NCBI RefSeq assembly: GCF_016583795.1
Contig: NZ_NRRS01000011.1
Location: 1 to 64,000, forward strand
Origin: Rhabdochromatium marinum
GTDB taxonomy: Bacteria; Pseudomonadota; Gammaproteobacteria; Chromatiales; Chromatiaceae
Length of the DNA: 64,000 bases
Reading direction: 5' to 3'
How positions within the stretch are numbered: position 1 is the first letter of the stretch; every line of letters begins with the position of its first letter. The notes below the pieces were generated by a model. It ran no database searches, had not been told where the DNA came from, and was given only the letters and a program-made list of their open reading frames with translations. The translations under genes were made by a program, and so were the position numbers. Shown here piece by piece: positions 36,766 through 45,642 of this stretch.

Positions 36766-38004
36766 CTAGCGCCCGCGTCCTTCCGCAAGCGCGACATGCG
36801 GATCCACCACCCGATCCGCGAGGGATTCAGGCAGGAACTGCAAGACGCGAATGCCGACGCTGGTAATCAGCAAGGCGACCGCCACGCCGCCGATCCCCAG
36901 TAGGAACTCTGGCAGACTTGGCCAGTAGGGAGCCACAACCCCACCAATATCACCCGGAGCGCCAAACTCAACCACCGTCTTGCCAGGGAACATCTCCAGC
37001 GGATAGGCCTGACTGCCGATAATCAGCACATACATGGCGGCCAGACCGCCAAAGATAACCAGCGCGCTGGCCAGAGCAATGGCCTTGGGATTCTTGCCAT
37101 GCTGCGGGTGATAAATGAAAAACAGCGGCACCAGACTGCCGAGAATGATCCAGCCCAGCCAGAACATCACCGTATAAATTCCGCCTGAAACCAGAATGAA
37201 GTGCTCAATGTTTTGAGTCTGTGCGCCATAGAGCCGCGTCAGATGGTAAATCAGGGTGAAATACAGCACGCCTGACACAAAGAGGCCCAAGAGATTTTTC
37301 AAGCGCTTGAGCATCAGCGCACCGACCGGGCGATCATCCTGCTCGAAGCTGTACATCAGCACCAAGATGTAGATCGCCAACCCATAGGCAAAGGACATCA
37401 CCACAAACATCGGCGCCAGCACGGCGGTGTCGTAGGCCTCGCGGCCGACCAGGAAGCCAAAGATGGAGCCGGTACCCGTGGTCAGTGCCAGACGCCACAG
37501 AAAGGCGAAGATGCCCACCGGCTTGGTATAGGGCACGCCTTTGCGATCCGCCATAGTCCAGAGGTAGGCGATCACCACTGCCACAAAGCCTGAGTAAAGG
37601 AAGATATTCCAGGCAAAGATGGAGCTGAAATTATATGTCGTCATGGCCACCACGAGCCGATCTGGACGCCCCAGATCCAGTACCAGGATCAGCAGTCCAC
37701 CCACCAGCAAGGCGGCAGCCAACAGGCCCGACAAGCGCCCGAGTGGTTTATAAAAGGCTTTGTCGAACACTGTGCCAATGGAGGCGACGTTAAGTGCGCC
37801 CGAAGCGGAAATAATCAGAAAAACCGCAAAGATATGCGGCGTCCCCCAGACCACCGAGTTGGTCATGCCGGTGACCCAGTGTCCGTGGTGTTCCATATAC
37901 AGTGCCGCCATGCCACCGATGGCAATCACCACCGCCAGTATGGCCAGCCAACTCCAGTAGCGCGAGGATTCAATGCGCCATTCCCGATAGACGATTCTTC
38001 TCAT
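36766..38004 (-). CDS. dsrP: DsrP, NrfD-type membrane subunit
   Basis: 412 aa. Integral membrane protein of the DsrMKJOP electron-transfer complex, NrfD/PsrC family, with about ten membrane helices. Characteristic stretches include VVWGTPHIFAVFLIISASGALN and LDLGRPDRLVVAMTTYN. It is thought to exchange electrons with the quinone pool together with the Fe-S protein DsrO. It starts 18 bases after dsrO. Confidence 0.95.
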   Translation of the reverse strand: MRRIVYREWRIESSRYWSWLAILAVVIAIGGMAALYMEHHGHWVTGMTNSVVWGTPHIFAVFLIISASGALNVASIGTVFDKAFYKPLGRLSGLLAAALLVGGLLILVLDLGRPDRLVVAMTTYNFSSIFAWNIFLYSGFVAVVIAYLWTMADRKGVPYTKPVGIFAFLWRLALTTGTGSIFGFLVGREAYDTAVLAPMFVVMSFAYGLAIYILVLMYSFEQDDRPVGALMLKRLKNLLGLFVSGVLYFTLIYHLTRLYGAQTQNIEHFILVSGGIYTVMFWLGWIILGSLVPLFFIYHPQHGKNPKAIALASALVIFGGLAAMYVLIIGSQAYPLEMFPGKTVVEFGAPGDIGGVVAPYWPSLPEFLLGIGGVAVALLITSVGIRVLQFLPESLADRVVDPHVALAEGRGR

Positions 38005-38022
38005 AACCGCAAGCCTCGCGGG

Positions 38023-38823
38023 TTAGATGCCGGCATAGCGCACGCCGGTATTAAGCTCAAGATCCTCACGGATCTGACGGCTGTCGACCTCACGCAACGC
38101 CTCGCGCAGCGGCCCGTGCGGCGCGTTCAGGTCGCCGAAAATAATGGCACCGTGCCCAGATTGCTGACAGGCCTCGGCACAGGCAGTGTTTTCCTCACCA
38201 TTGTCCAGGCGATGTACGCAGAGATTGCAGCTCTCCACGCAGCCCTGGCCGCGCGGTGCGCGGGTCAGCTTTTTCACCACCTGCTCATGAATAAAGGAAC
38301 GTGCCTTGTAGGGGCAGGCCATCATGCAGTAGCGGCAGCCAATGCAGGTATGGCGATCCACCATCACAATGCCATCCGCGCGCTTGAAGGAAGCGCCCGT
38401 GGGGCACACATTCACGCAGGGCGGATGCTCGCAGTGCTGACACATGAGCGGCAGATTGGTCATACGACCGCTCATATTGTCGCGTATTTTGACTTTTCTG
38501 ATCCAGGTTGCGCGCTGGTTGTCCCATTTCAGCGGTTTCACGCCTTCGGGTTCGTCTTGCAGATCCAGGCCATTTTCATGCTCACAGGCCTCGACGCAGG
38601 CGGTGCAACCATCGGCACATTTTGCAGTGTCGATGAGCATCCCCCAGCGCTTGATGTCCGTCACCGGCGTGGTGCGTGGGGCTGCGACGGCCGCTGTATG
38701 CAAGATCACACCGGGCGCAATGACCGCTGTCGCTACGCCGGCTGCGGCCTTGGCGACAAAGTCACGCCGTGCCGGCTGCTCGGGCGACTGTTTGAGATCT
38801 GGCTGTTGCTTATGTTCGCTCAT
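38023..38823 (-). CDS. dsrO: DsrO, periplasmic Fe-S protein
   Basis: 266 aa. Tat signal ARRDFVAKAAAGVA near residue 19, so exported folded. Four cysteine groups for [4Fe-4S] clusters: CADGCTACVEAC, CQHCEHPPCVNVCP, CIGCRYCMMACP and CNLC with a later CAEAC. It links DsrJ and DsrP on the periplasmic side. Overlaps dsrJ by four bases. Confidence 0.95.
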   Translation of the reverse strand: MSEHKQQPDLKQSPEQPARRDFVAKAAAGVATAVIAPGVILHTAAVAAPRTTPVTDIKRWGMLIDTAKCADGCTACVEACEHENGLDLQDEPEGVKPLKWDNQRATWIRKVKIRDNMSGRMTNLPLMCQHCEHPPCVNVCPTGASFKRADGIVMVDRHTCIGCRYCMMACPYKARSFIHEQVVKKLTRAPRGQGCVESCNLCVHRLDNGEENTACAEACQQSGHGAIIFGDLNAPHGPLREALREVDSRQIREDLELNTGVRYAGI

Positions 38824-39371
38824 CGCTTTTGAAATTCCTCCTGCTCAGCCATATCCGGCACCTGCGCCAGCTCACGGCCCAATGCCGGTCGATCCAGTGC
38901 TGGACGATCCAGGGATGCAGCCGGCTGGGCGGAAGTCGACGGAGGTGGATTCATCACCTGATTCCAGGATTCACCCGTCGGCACCGTGGCATGACAGTCG
39001 AAGCAGTTCAGTGTCACCGCCGCCTTCTCATGACAGGCATTGCAGAACTGTCCCTTGCCGTTAATCGGAATGGGTGTTCCCTGCGCATCATGGGCGGCAT
39101 GACAGCTCACACAGCCCGAGAGGCTGAACTTGGTGTGGCGAATACCATTGTAGACCGTGGTATTGCGTTGATGGCGAATATACTCCATGTGGTAATGGCG
39201 CATTTCGCTGGTTGGCTCGACACACTGATCCAGCGTGGCGGCTTTGGAACCCGGCACAACAAAACCGCCAATGGCTTCCGCGTGCACCGTACCGCCGCCG
39301 ACCAGAACCAGCAGTGCCAGACTGATGCCAACCGCGATGCGCCAAAGGGGGGTGAGTTTCGTTTCCGTCAT
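38820..39371 (-). CDS. dsrJ: DsrJ, periplasmic trihaem cytochrome c
   Basis: 183 aa from the ATG at 39371. N-terminal membrane anchor or uncleaved signal (about 9-30), then three haem sites: CVSCH, CNACH and CFDCH. A further cysteine in LDQCVEP (residue 50) matches the Cys proposed to ligate one haem in A. vinosum DsrJ, giving an unusual His/Cys coordination. A Pro/Ala/Arg-rich tail follows the haem domain. A frame open to 39497 would overlap dsrL and is not favoured. Confidence 0.94.
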   Translation of the reverse strand: MTETKLTPLWRIAVGISLALLVLVGGGTVHAEAIGGFVVPGSKAATLDQCVEPTSEMRHYHMEYIRHQRNTTVYNGIRHTKFSLSGCVSCHAAHDAQGTPIPINGKGQFCNACHEKAAVTLNCFDCHATVPTGESWNQVMNPPPSTSAQPAASLDRPALDRPALGRELAQVPDMAEQEEFQKR

Positions 39372-39427
39372 GGACGTCTCCGGATATCCTGTCTCATCTC
39401 GCACGGCATAAATGGCTCGGGGAACCC

Positions 39428-41386
39428 TTATTCGCCCAGCCCCATCTTGATGTAGCCGGTTGGGCAGACGTCGGCGCAGATATGGCAGCCAATGCACCTG
39501 GCATAATCGGTGTCAACATAGCGCCCGGTGGTGCTTGCGTCTTTCTTGACTCGGAACACGGCATCCTGAGGGCAGAAAATGACGCAGTTGTCGCACTCGA
39601 AGCACATACCACAGCTCATACAACGCTTGGCCTCATTGACAGCTTCTTCTTCGCTGTAGCCAATCACCCGCTCCTTAAAGTGGCCCAGAACCGCCTCAGC
39701 ACTGGGCACCTCTTCCTTGCGATGATAGCGTGGGGTGTATTGGAAATGCCCCAGGAAGAGTTCGTCGTGCGGAATGACTTCGGCACTTGAGCGATCCTCA
39801 TAGTTGTGGATCGCATACTTGCCACTGGAAGTACCGCGCAAGTCACCCTTTTGAGCATCGAAATGCTCGGGAGCGAGCTTGGCTTCATTGAGCTTGGCGA
39901 GCAGATTGAAGTGATGCACATCGACCTTGGGGCGGCGCTTGTGCTCAGCTTGGCTGACATAGTCATGAATCGACTCGGCCGCAATCCACGCCTGTCCAAT
40001 AGCGGTGGTGAGCAGATGCGGGCGAATAATATCGCCAGCCACGAAGTGGCCCGGCTTGTCAGGCACCTGATAGAACTTGTCCGAGTTCATCAGCCCGCGA
40101 CCGTTGTCGAAGGCTTCCAGACCGGTCAGATCACCGCCCTGGCCAATGGCCGAGACGATCAGATCCGCCTCCAGTACGCGCTCAGTGCCTTCCACCGGCG
40201 TTGGGCGACCGTCGGTCATCTTGCAGTCCGCCACCTTGAGCCCGGTTGCACGGCCATTGTCGTCTTTCAGCACTTCCACCGGCATCACACCGTCAAGCAC
40301 CGTGACGCCTTCTTGTAAAGCGTCATCGACTTCATGCTCAGCCGCCGTCATTTTGTCGCGCTCAAACAGTGAGGTCAGGGTCACGGTGGCCCCCTCGGCA
40401 GCGGCCGTCATGGCCGCGTCATGCGCGACATAGCCATCATGGATCACGGTTTCAGGCAAATCGCCCTTGCCGCTTTTGGTGATATGACCAAGACGCCGCG
40501 CGACCGACACCACGTCGATAGAGGTATCACCACCACCAACACAAACCACCTTGCCGGCGGTGACCTTCATGCGCCCTTCGTTAAAGGCTTTCAGGAAGGC
40601 GACACCCGAGACGCAGTTGGGCGTGTTATCCCAGCCGGGCACCGGCAGCCCGCGACCGCTCTGACAGCCAATGGCCCACAGAATGGCATCGTAGTCTTGC
40701 TCCAGCTGCTCGACTGTGACATCAACACCGACCTTGGTGTTCAGCTTCACCTCGATCTTGCCCATGTCGAGAATGCGGTTGATCTCAGTGTCCAGCGCAT
40801 CGCGCGGCACGCGATAGCCCGGGATACCGAAGCGGAACATGCCACCCAACCCGGAGTTGGCTTCAAAAATGACCGCTGCATGGCCCTTGCGGCGCAGCTG
40901 ATAGGCCGCAGCCAGACCCGCCGGGCCGCCGCCAATGATGGCGATGGTCTTGCCGGTATCCGCTGCTGGCGCCTCGAACTTATAGCCGTTGGCAATGGCC
41001 GTATCACCAATGAACTGCTCGACGGCATTGATGCCGACATAGTCTTCCAGCTCATTGCGGTTACAGCCATCCTGACAGGGAGCCGGACAGACACGCCCCA
41101 TCATGGATGGGAAGGGATTGGCATCAGTGGAGCGATGAAAGGCGTACTCCTGCCAAGTCATGCCCTCGGGCGGCTGTTCCAGACCGCGCACAATCTGCAA
41201 CCAACCACGAATATCCTCACCGGAGGGACAGCTGCCCTGACAGGGTGGTGTTTTATGAATGTAGGTCGGGCACTTGTGCGATGTGTCCTGAACGAAAATC
41301 TTTTCGGTCAGGCTCTCCCAGACATTATCGCCGTCTTCAAAACGACGCCAGGAAAGCTTGGTCATTTCGTTGCTCGAAGTCGCCAT
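39428..41386 (-). CDS. dsrL: DsrL, Fe-S flavoprotein oxidoreductase
   Basis: 652 aa, cytoplasmic. GltD-like NAD(P)H:acceptor oxidoreductase that partners DsrAB. An N-terminal cysteine group (CPTYIHKTPPCQGSCP), an FAD loop IIGGGPAGLAAAYQL, a pyridine-nucleotide loop VCVGGGDTSIDV, and a C-terminal ferredoxin domain with CMSCGMCFECDNCVIFCP and CIGCHICADVCP are visible. About 140 bases, with no feature I can identify, separate it from dsrK. Confidence 0.95.
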   Translation of the reverse strand: MATSSNEMTKLSWRRFEDGDNVWESLTEKIFVQDTSHKCPTYIHKTPPCQGSCPSGEDIRGWLQIVRGLEQPPEGMTWQEYAFHRSTDANPFPSMMGRVCPAPCQDGCNRNELEDYVGINAVEQFIGDTAIANGYKFEAPAADTGKTIAIIGGGPAGLAAAYQLRRKGHAAVIFEANSGLGGMFRFGIPGYRVPRDALDTEINRILDMGKIEVKLNTKVGVDVTVEQLEQDYDAILWAIGCQSGRGLPVPGWDNTPNCVSGVAFLKAFNEGRMKVTAGKVVCVGGGDTSIDVVSVARRLGHITKSGKGDLPETVIHDGYVAHDAAMTAAAEGATVTLTSLFERDKMTAAEHEVDDALQEGVTVLDGVMPVEVLKDDNGRATGLKVADCKMTDGRPTPVEGTERVLEADLIVSAIGQGGDLTGLEAFDNGRGLMNSDKFYQVPDKPGHFVAGDIIRPHLLTTAIGQAWIAAESIHDYVSQAEHKRRPKVDVHHFNLLAKLNEAKLAPEHFDAQKGDLRGTSSGKYAIHNYEDRSSAEVIPHDELFLGHFQYTPRYHRKEEVPSAEAVLGHFKERVIGYSEEEAVNEAKRCMSCGMCFECDNCVIFCPQDAVFRVKKDASTTGRYVDTDYARCIGCHICADVCPTGYIKMGLGE

Positions 41387-41527
41387 CGGGTCACTCTCCT
41401 CTGGACTAAAACCGCGTGGGTTCCGTCAATCAATATCCGTTAACTCAAAGCAATCCCAGTCGCCAGGCGTTCAATCACTCAGGAGCGATGATCGGGGACC
41501 AGGTTACATATCTGTTGTATCTGAACA

Positions 41528-43057
41528 TCAGGCGGCCGCTTCGACCGCTTCCTCTTCCTCGGTCTCCTGACCCGTCAGGATGAGCGCGTTTGAGACCAGT
41601 TGATGCACACTGACAATCTGGCCCATATCCATACCGTAGTAAGGCAGCACCTTGGTAAACTGACTCTTACAGATTGCGCAGATGGCGGCCATGTGGGTGA
41701 CGCCCTTTTCCTGAATCACATGGTTCAGCGCCTCAACCCGCGGCTGCGCGCCCTTCACCCGTACTTCCATGAGATCGTCAGTCAGCAGTCCCCCGCCGCC
41801 GCCGCAGCAGAAGGTACGATCACGGATGGTCTCTTCATCCATGTCGTAGAAATGATTGCAGCTGGCCCGGATAATTGCGCGCGGGATATCGAACTGTCCG
41901 CCCGGTTTATCGCCCATGCGCGAGGCGCGCGCCACATTGCAGGAATCGTGATAGGTCAGCACCATGTCGTCGTTGCGCGACTTATCAAGCCGGAGCTTGC
42001 CCTGCTGAATCAAGTCGTAAGTAAACTCACAGATGTGCTGCGGAACCGGATAGCGCGGATCGAGAAAGTCCCAGGGGCCAACCAGGGTGTTCAAGAAGCT
42101 GTAGGCCACTCGCCAGGCATGGCCACATTCGCCAAAGACAATGCGCTTGACCCCCAGCTTGATGGCCGCCTCGCGAATGCGCATCGACACCCGGCGCATG
42201 TTGTCGTAGGAGCCGATGAACATGCCAAAGTTGGCGGCTTCCGAGGCATAGGAACTCAGCGTCCAGCTCACGCCGGCCTCATGAAACACCTTGCCATAGC
42301 CGATCAGTCCATCCACATGCGGCTCAGCAAAGAAGTCCGCTGAGGGTGTGATCAGCAGGATATCGACCCCTTCCTGATCCAGCGGATACTTAACCTCGAC
42401 GCCTGTTTCGTCGAACACGTCTTCTTCGAGACCCTCCAGGGTATCGGCCAGCGCCGGTCCCGGCAGTCCCAGATTGTTGCCAATCTTATAGACCTTGCCG
42501 ATGATCTCGTTGCAATACTTCTGCCCCACGCCGATGCTGTCCATGATCTCGCGCGCAGCCATGGAGATTTCAGCGGTATCAATGCCATAGGGGCAAAACA
42601 CCGAACAGCGCCGACACTGGGAACACTGATGATAGTAGTTGTACCAGTCGCCCAGAACGTCCTCGGTCAGATCCGTCGCACCGACCAGATCCGGAAACAG
42701 GCGCCCCGCCAGGGTGAAATACCGCCGATAGACCTTGCGCAACAAGTCCTGGCGAGCGACGGGCATGTTTTTCGGGTCGTGCGTCCCCAAGTAGTAGTGA
42801 CACTTGTCTGTGCAGGCACCACATTTCACACAGGCGTCCATGTAGACGCGCAAGGAGCGATAACGTCCCAGCAGATCACCCATCTTATTGATGGCTTTTT
42901 TCTGCCAATCCTCGACCAGCTCACCAGGAAAGCCCAGTGCCTCCTGAAAATCAGGCTTGGACTTGAATGGCTTGGAATGCGCCATCACTCCCGGTTTAAT
43001 CTCCGGGATCTCGGCATACTCCTTGAGCTCGGGAACTTGGAAATCTGCCTTAGCCAT
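41528..43057 (-). CDS. dsrK: DsrK, HdrD-like Fe-S protein
   Basis: 509 aa. Cytoplasmic catalytic subunit of DsrMKJOP, related to heterodisulfide reductase HdrD, and proposed to act on the DsrC trisulfide or disulfide. Two ferredoxin-type groups (CVKCGACTDKCHYY and CSQCRRCSVFCPYG) and cysteine-rich CCG-type domains with ECGHAW, TYHDSCNVA and FCCGGGGGL are visible. Starts 91 bases after dsrM. Confidence 0.95.
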   Translation of the reverse strand: MAKADFQVPELKEYAEIPEIKPGVMAHSKPFKSKPDFQEALGFPGELVEDWQKKAINKMGDLLGRYRSLRVYMDACVKCGACTDKCHYYLGTHDPKNMPVARQDLLRKVYRRYFTLAGRLFPDLVGATDLTEDVLGDWYNYYHQCSQCRRCSVFCPYGIDTAEISMAAREIMDSIGVGQKYCNEIIGKVYKIGNNLGLPGPALADTLEGLEEDVFDETGVEVKYPLDQEGVDILLITPSADFFAEPHVDGLIGYGKVFHEAGVSWTLSSYASEAANFGMFIGSYDNMRRVSMRIREAAIKLGVKRIVFGECGHAWRVAYSFLNTLVGPWDFLDPRYPVPQHICEFTYDLIQQGKLRLDKSRNDDMVLTYHDSCNVARASRMGDKPGGQFDIPRAIIRASCNHFYDMDEETIRDRTFCCGGGGGLLTDDLMEVRVKGAQPRVEALNHVIQEKGVTHMAAICAICKSQFTKVLPYYGMDMGQIVSVHQLVSNALILTGQETEEEEAVEAAA

Positions 43058-43148
43058 GTATCAACCTCGGAATCCTGCGGCCTTGACCAGCACCTTGAGC
43101 CACCGTGGGCCAGATCTCCGCAACTAGGGTAAAACTCAGGTGTTCGCT

Positions 43149-43880
43149 CTACTCTTGCTCGAGCCGTTTCGCCCAGGGCGCGATATGCCGCTGCTCGCGT
43201 GGGTTGTCGACCTGATTACGCGTGGGACTGAAAAAGAGCCCTGGCATGTGCAGCAGTTTGCTATACGGAAAAATAATCATCAGCGTGGCCACCAGCAGCA
43301 AATGCAGCAGCAGCACCGGATCGGCCGGCAGGGTCACAATTTCAAAATTGTACAGGCCGGCAAAAAATTCTTTCAGACGAATAATGTCGGTATGCACCAC
43401 AAAGCGCATGGTCAAACCACTGAGACCAATGGCCACCAGCAGCCCGAGAATCAGGTGATCCGAGCGCGAGGAAATATAGCGCACCCGATCCACAAAAAAT
43501 CGCCGCACCCACAGGCCACCCAGGCCCACCACCATTGCCATGCCGCCATAGATGCCAAACGGCTGAATCATCTGCAAGGGCACCGGCACCGGATCAATGA
43601 AATAGCGCAGATGGCGCAGTGTCACCAACAGCAGACCGAAATGAAACATCCAGCTAAAGATCCAGGTCCACTTGTTGCCGCGGAACAGGCTCTCGAACAG
43701 CACCACTTCCCGCGTCATGCGCAGCACAACCCCCGAGCCCGTGGTGGGCGCCGGTGTGGTGGGAATTTTCAGCGGCGCCGGTGTGCGGGCATACTGCCAA
43801 ACCTTAAGCGCCAAGCCACCCAGCAACACGAAGGTCGCAAAGTAGAACAGGTAGGCGTAAAAATTCGAGATTAGGGACAT
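43149..43880 (-). CDS. dsrM: DsrM, membrane cytochrome b
   Basis: 243 aa. NarI-like di-haem b membrane subunit with about five hydrophobic helices; candidate haem ligands are histidines in the helices near MFHFGLLLVTLRH and VLLLHLLLVATLM. Together with DsrK it forms a quinone-linked module. A hairpin and a duplicated dsrC tail lie between it and dsrC. Confidence 0.94.
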   Translation of the reverse strand: MSLISNFYAYLFYFATFVLLGGLALKVWQYARTPAPLKIPTTPAPTTGSGVVLRMTREVVLFESLFRGNKWTWIFSWMFHFGLLLVTLRHLRYFIDPVPVPLQMIQPFGIYGGMAMVVGLGGLWVRRFFVDRVRYISSRSDHLILGLLVAIGLSGLTMRFVVHTDIIRLKEFFAGLYNFEIVTLPADPVLLLHLLLVATLMIIFPYSKLLHMPGLFFSPTRNQVDNPREQRHIAPWAKRLEQE

Positions 43881-43921
43881 GATCTCGCGACCTCAGTCTT
43901 CAGTCGGGATGTCGCACAACG

Positions 43922-43943
43922 GCTCTCCGGACGGCCGGAGAGC
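43922..43943. terminator. Hairpin between dsrC and dsrM
   Basis: GCTCTCCGG and CCGGAGAGC form a perfect nine-base-pair stem with a four-base loop. No T-run follows on the minus strand, so full termination is unlikely. A processing or attenuation element that keeps dsrC transcripts abundant is more likely, since DsrC is needed in excess. Confidence 0.5.
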
Positions 43944-43969
43944 ACGCGAAACAAAAATCTGAGCAGCGC

Positions 43970-44015
43970 TCAGACGCAGCCAGTCGGCTTGATCAGACGC
44001 AGCCGGTCGGCTTGG
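43970..44015 (-). repeat. 23-bp tandem duplication of the dsrC 3' end
   Basis: Two adjacent 23-base units, 43970-43992 and 43993-44015, differ at two positions. The second contains the last codons of dsrC (KPTGCV and stop). The first repeats the same codons and stop just beyond the true stop, offset by two bases in frame, so it is not translated as a DsrC tail. Confidence 0.85.
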
Positions 44016-44331
44016 GCAGACCCGCATAGCGGCACGCCTGCTTGGCCGGACCATAGGGGAAAAGGCCATACAGATATTTGCTGTTGCCCTTGTCCTTGCC
44101 CATCTTCTTGCCCACCGCCTTGGTCAGCACGCGCACGGCCGGAGCAATCTGGTATTCCTCGTAGTATTCGCGCAGAAAGTTGATGATATCCCAGTGCTCG
44201 TCCGTCAGCTCCAGGTCATCTTCCTTTGACATGACTTCGGCCACACCGGGCTCCCAGTCGTTAATGTTCGCCAGGTAACCTTCTTCGTCAGTCTCAAAGG
44301 CTTTGCCATTGACTTCGATTGGCATCGTCAT
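43993..44331 (-). CDS. dsrC: DsrC, sulfur-carrier protein
   Basis: 112 aa. Small carrier that takes sulfur from DsrEFH and presents it to DsrAB. The mobile C-terminal arm keeps both cysteines, C100 and C111 (in ACRYAGLPKPTGCV), the hallmark of true DsrC. The N-terminus reads MTMPIEVNGKAFETDEEGYL; an internal ATG two codons later is an alternative start. Confidence 0.97.
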   Translation of the reverse strand: MTMPIEVNGKAFETDEEGYLANINDWEPGVAEVMSKEDDLELTDEHWDIINFLREYYEEYQIAPAVRVLTKAVGKKMGKDKGNSKYLYGLFPYGPAKQACRYAGLPKPTGCV

Positions 44332-44372
44332 CTCCTAAGGTTCAAACATGAATCCAAGTGAAAGGGGTGAAA

Positions 44373-44681
44373 CTACAACCAGGCCTGGACGGCATCGGCT
44401 TCTGCGGCAAGATCCACAAAGCCCGCATAATCCACGACACTGATTCCGTTAATCAGGCGATCCTCACCAAAGCCTCGGGCCTTGAGATCCTCGCCCAACA
44501 CATAGACTTTAACCGATGCGAGCGCCCGCTCGACAGATTCTGCAGCGGCGGATCCCCGCAACGCGCCATAAACGCCATCCTCAAGCAAGAGCACCGAGGC
44601 ACCATCCAGCACATGCTGAAGACAGGCGTCGAGCGAGGATTTCTCAAACGGGGACTTGTTGACGGTATGTAACTTACTCAT
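44373..44681 (-). CDS. dsrH: DsrH, sulfur relay subunit
   Basis: 102 aa from the ATG at 44681, which has AAGGAG seven bases upstream. Third subunit of the DsrE2F2H2 hexamer, TusB-like. The conserved Cys is C20 in LDACLQHV. A frame to 44696 would overlap dsrF and is not favoured. Confidence 0.94.
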   Translation of the reverse strand: MSKLHTVNKSPFEKSSLDACLQHVLDGASVLLLEDGVYGALRGSAAAESVERALASVKVYVLGEDLKARGFGEDRLINGISVVDYAGFVDLAAEADAVQAWL

Positions 44682-44692
44682 CCCGAACTCCT

Positions 44693-45103
44693 TCAAAAGC
44701 TGAAGACGATGTCGGACTCACCCATGAGCGCGGCCATCTCGGCCCGCGACACCAAGGCGATGGAGTCTTTCTCGGCATAGTCTTCGTCCTCGTCCTCCCA
44801 GGTCAGGTGCTGCAAGTCATCCAGCGTCAGACCGCGCTCCTCCAGGGATTCTTTCTCGACAAAGATTTTCTTCACATCATAGTCGCCGAGCGCGGCGTAG
44901 GTCGGTGAGAAATTCTTCATGCCGATACCGGTGGTATCCTGCCCCTTGGTCAGCTGGTACACGCCGTCATCAACGAACGCCAGACTGACATCCTGATCGA
45001 AAGCAGCGCCGATCAGCACCACCTCCAACGATTCCCAAGCGTAGATGGTGCCGTAGGGCGCCTTGCGATTGAGATAAAGAAACTTCTTAATGGTTGCGGA
45101 CAT
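44693..45103 (-). CDS. dsrF: DsrF, sulfur relay subunit
   Basis: 136 aa from the ATG at 45103, preceded by AGGAG. TusC-like subunit of the DsrEFH complex (KKFLYLNRKAPYGTIYAWESLE, AFDQDVSLAFVDDGVYQL). It has no catalytic cysteine, as expected for DsrF. Ends 11 bases before the dsrH start. Confidence 0.94.
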   Translation of the reverse strand: MSATIKKFLYLNRKAPYGTIYAWESLEVVLIGAAFDQDVSLAFVDDGVYQLTKGQDTTGIGMKNFSPTYAALGDYDVKKIFVEKESLEERGLTLDDLQHLTWEDEDEDYAEKDSIALVSRAEMAALMGESDIVFSF

Positions 45104-45133
45104 GCTCAAGCTCCTGTGCGCGGATTCCGGTGA

Positions 45134-45526
45134 TCAGTCACCAAAAACGACCAGCCGGTCGGCTTGGATGGCGGCCTCGACCAACTGACCGAGTCCGGAG
45201 ATGCGAAAACGCGACTGGATGTTGGTTGCATCCTTGCCATTGCGCTTGGCCTCACCGTCATCGACCATGCCGCGCCTTTGGGCGGCTGCCACACATACCA
45301 CCATGTCGAGATCGTGCTGCTCGGCCAGTTCGGCCCAGCGCTCGACGACATTGCGGTCGTCCTGTGGTGGCGTTGTCAGACGGCTCGCGTTATTGACGCC
45401 GTCATGATAGAAAAACACGCGAAAGATCTCGTGGCCCTTGGCCAGCGCCGCCTTGGTGAAGTGGTAGGCGGAATCAGATGCCTGATGCTGATACGGTCCT
45501 TCGTTGATCTGAATAGCGAACTTCAT
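45134..45526 (-). CDS. dsrE: DsrE, sulfurtransferase subunit
   Basis: 130 aa. TusD-like subunit of DsrEFH that receives sulfane sulfur on C78 (DMVVCVAAAQRRG) and hands it to DsrC. The N-terminus MKFAIQINEGPYQHQASDSA and AFFYHDG-type strand fit the family. It lies 116 bases after dsrB. Confidence 0.96.
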   Translation of the reverse strand: MKFAIQINEGPYQHQASDSAYHFTKAALAKGHEIFRVFFYHDGVNNASRLTTPPQDDRNVVERWAELAEQHDLDMVVCVAAAQRRGMVDDGEAKRNGKDATNIQSRFRISGLGQLVEAAIQADRLVVFGD

Positions 45527-45642
45527 GGGCTTTTTTTCGCTCCGATGTTGTCAGGCTCGGATAAGCCAGGTCCGGCTTCCCGGCTTTGGGCGTAAGGCCA
45601 GCGCCGGACCTGGTTAGCAAGCCGTTGGGGCGGGTTGGCAAC

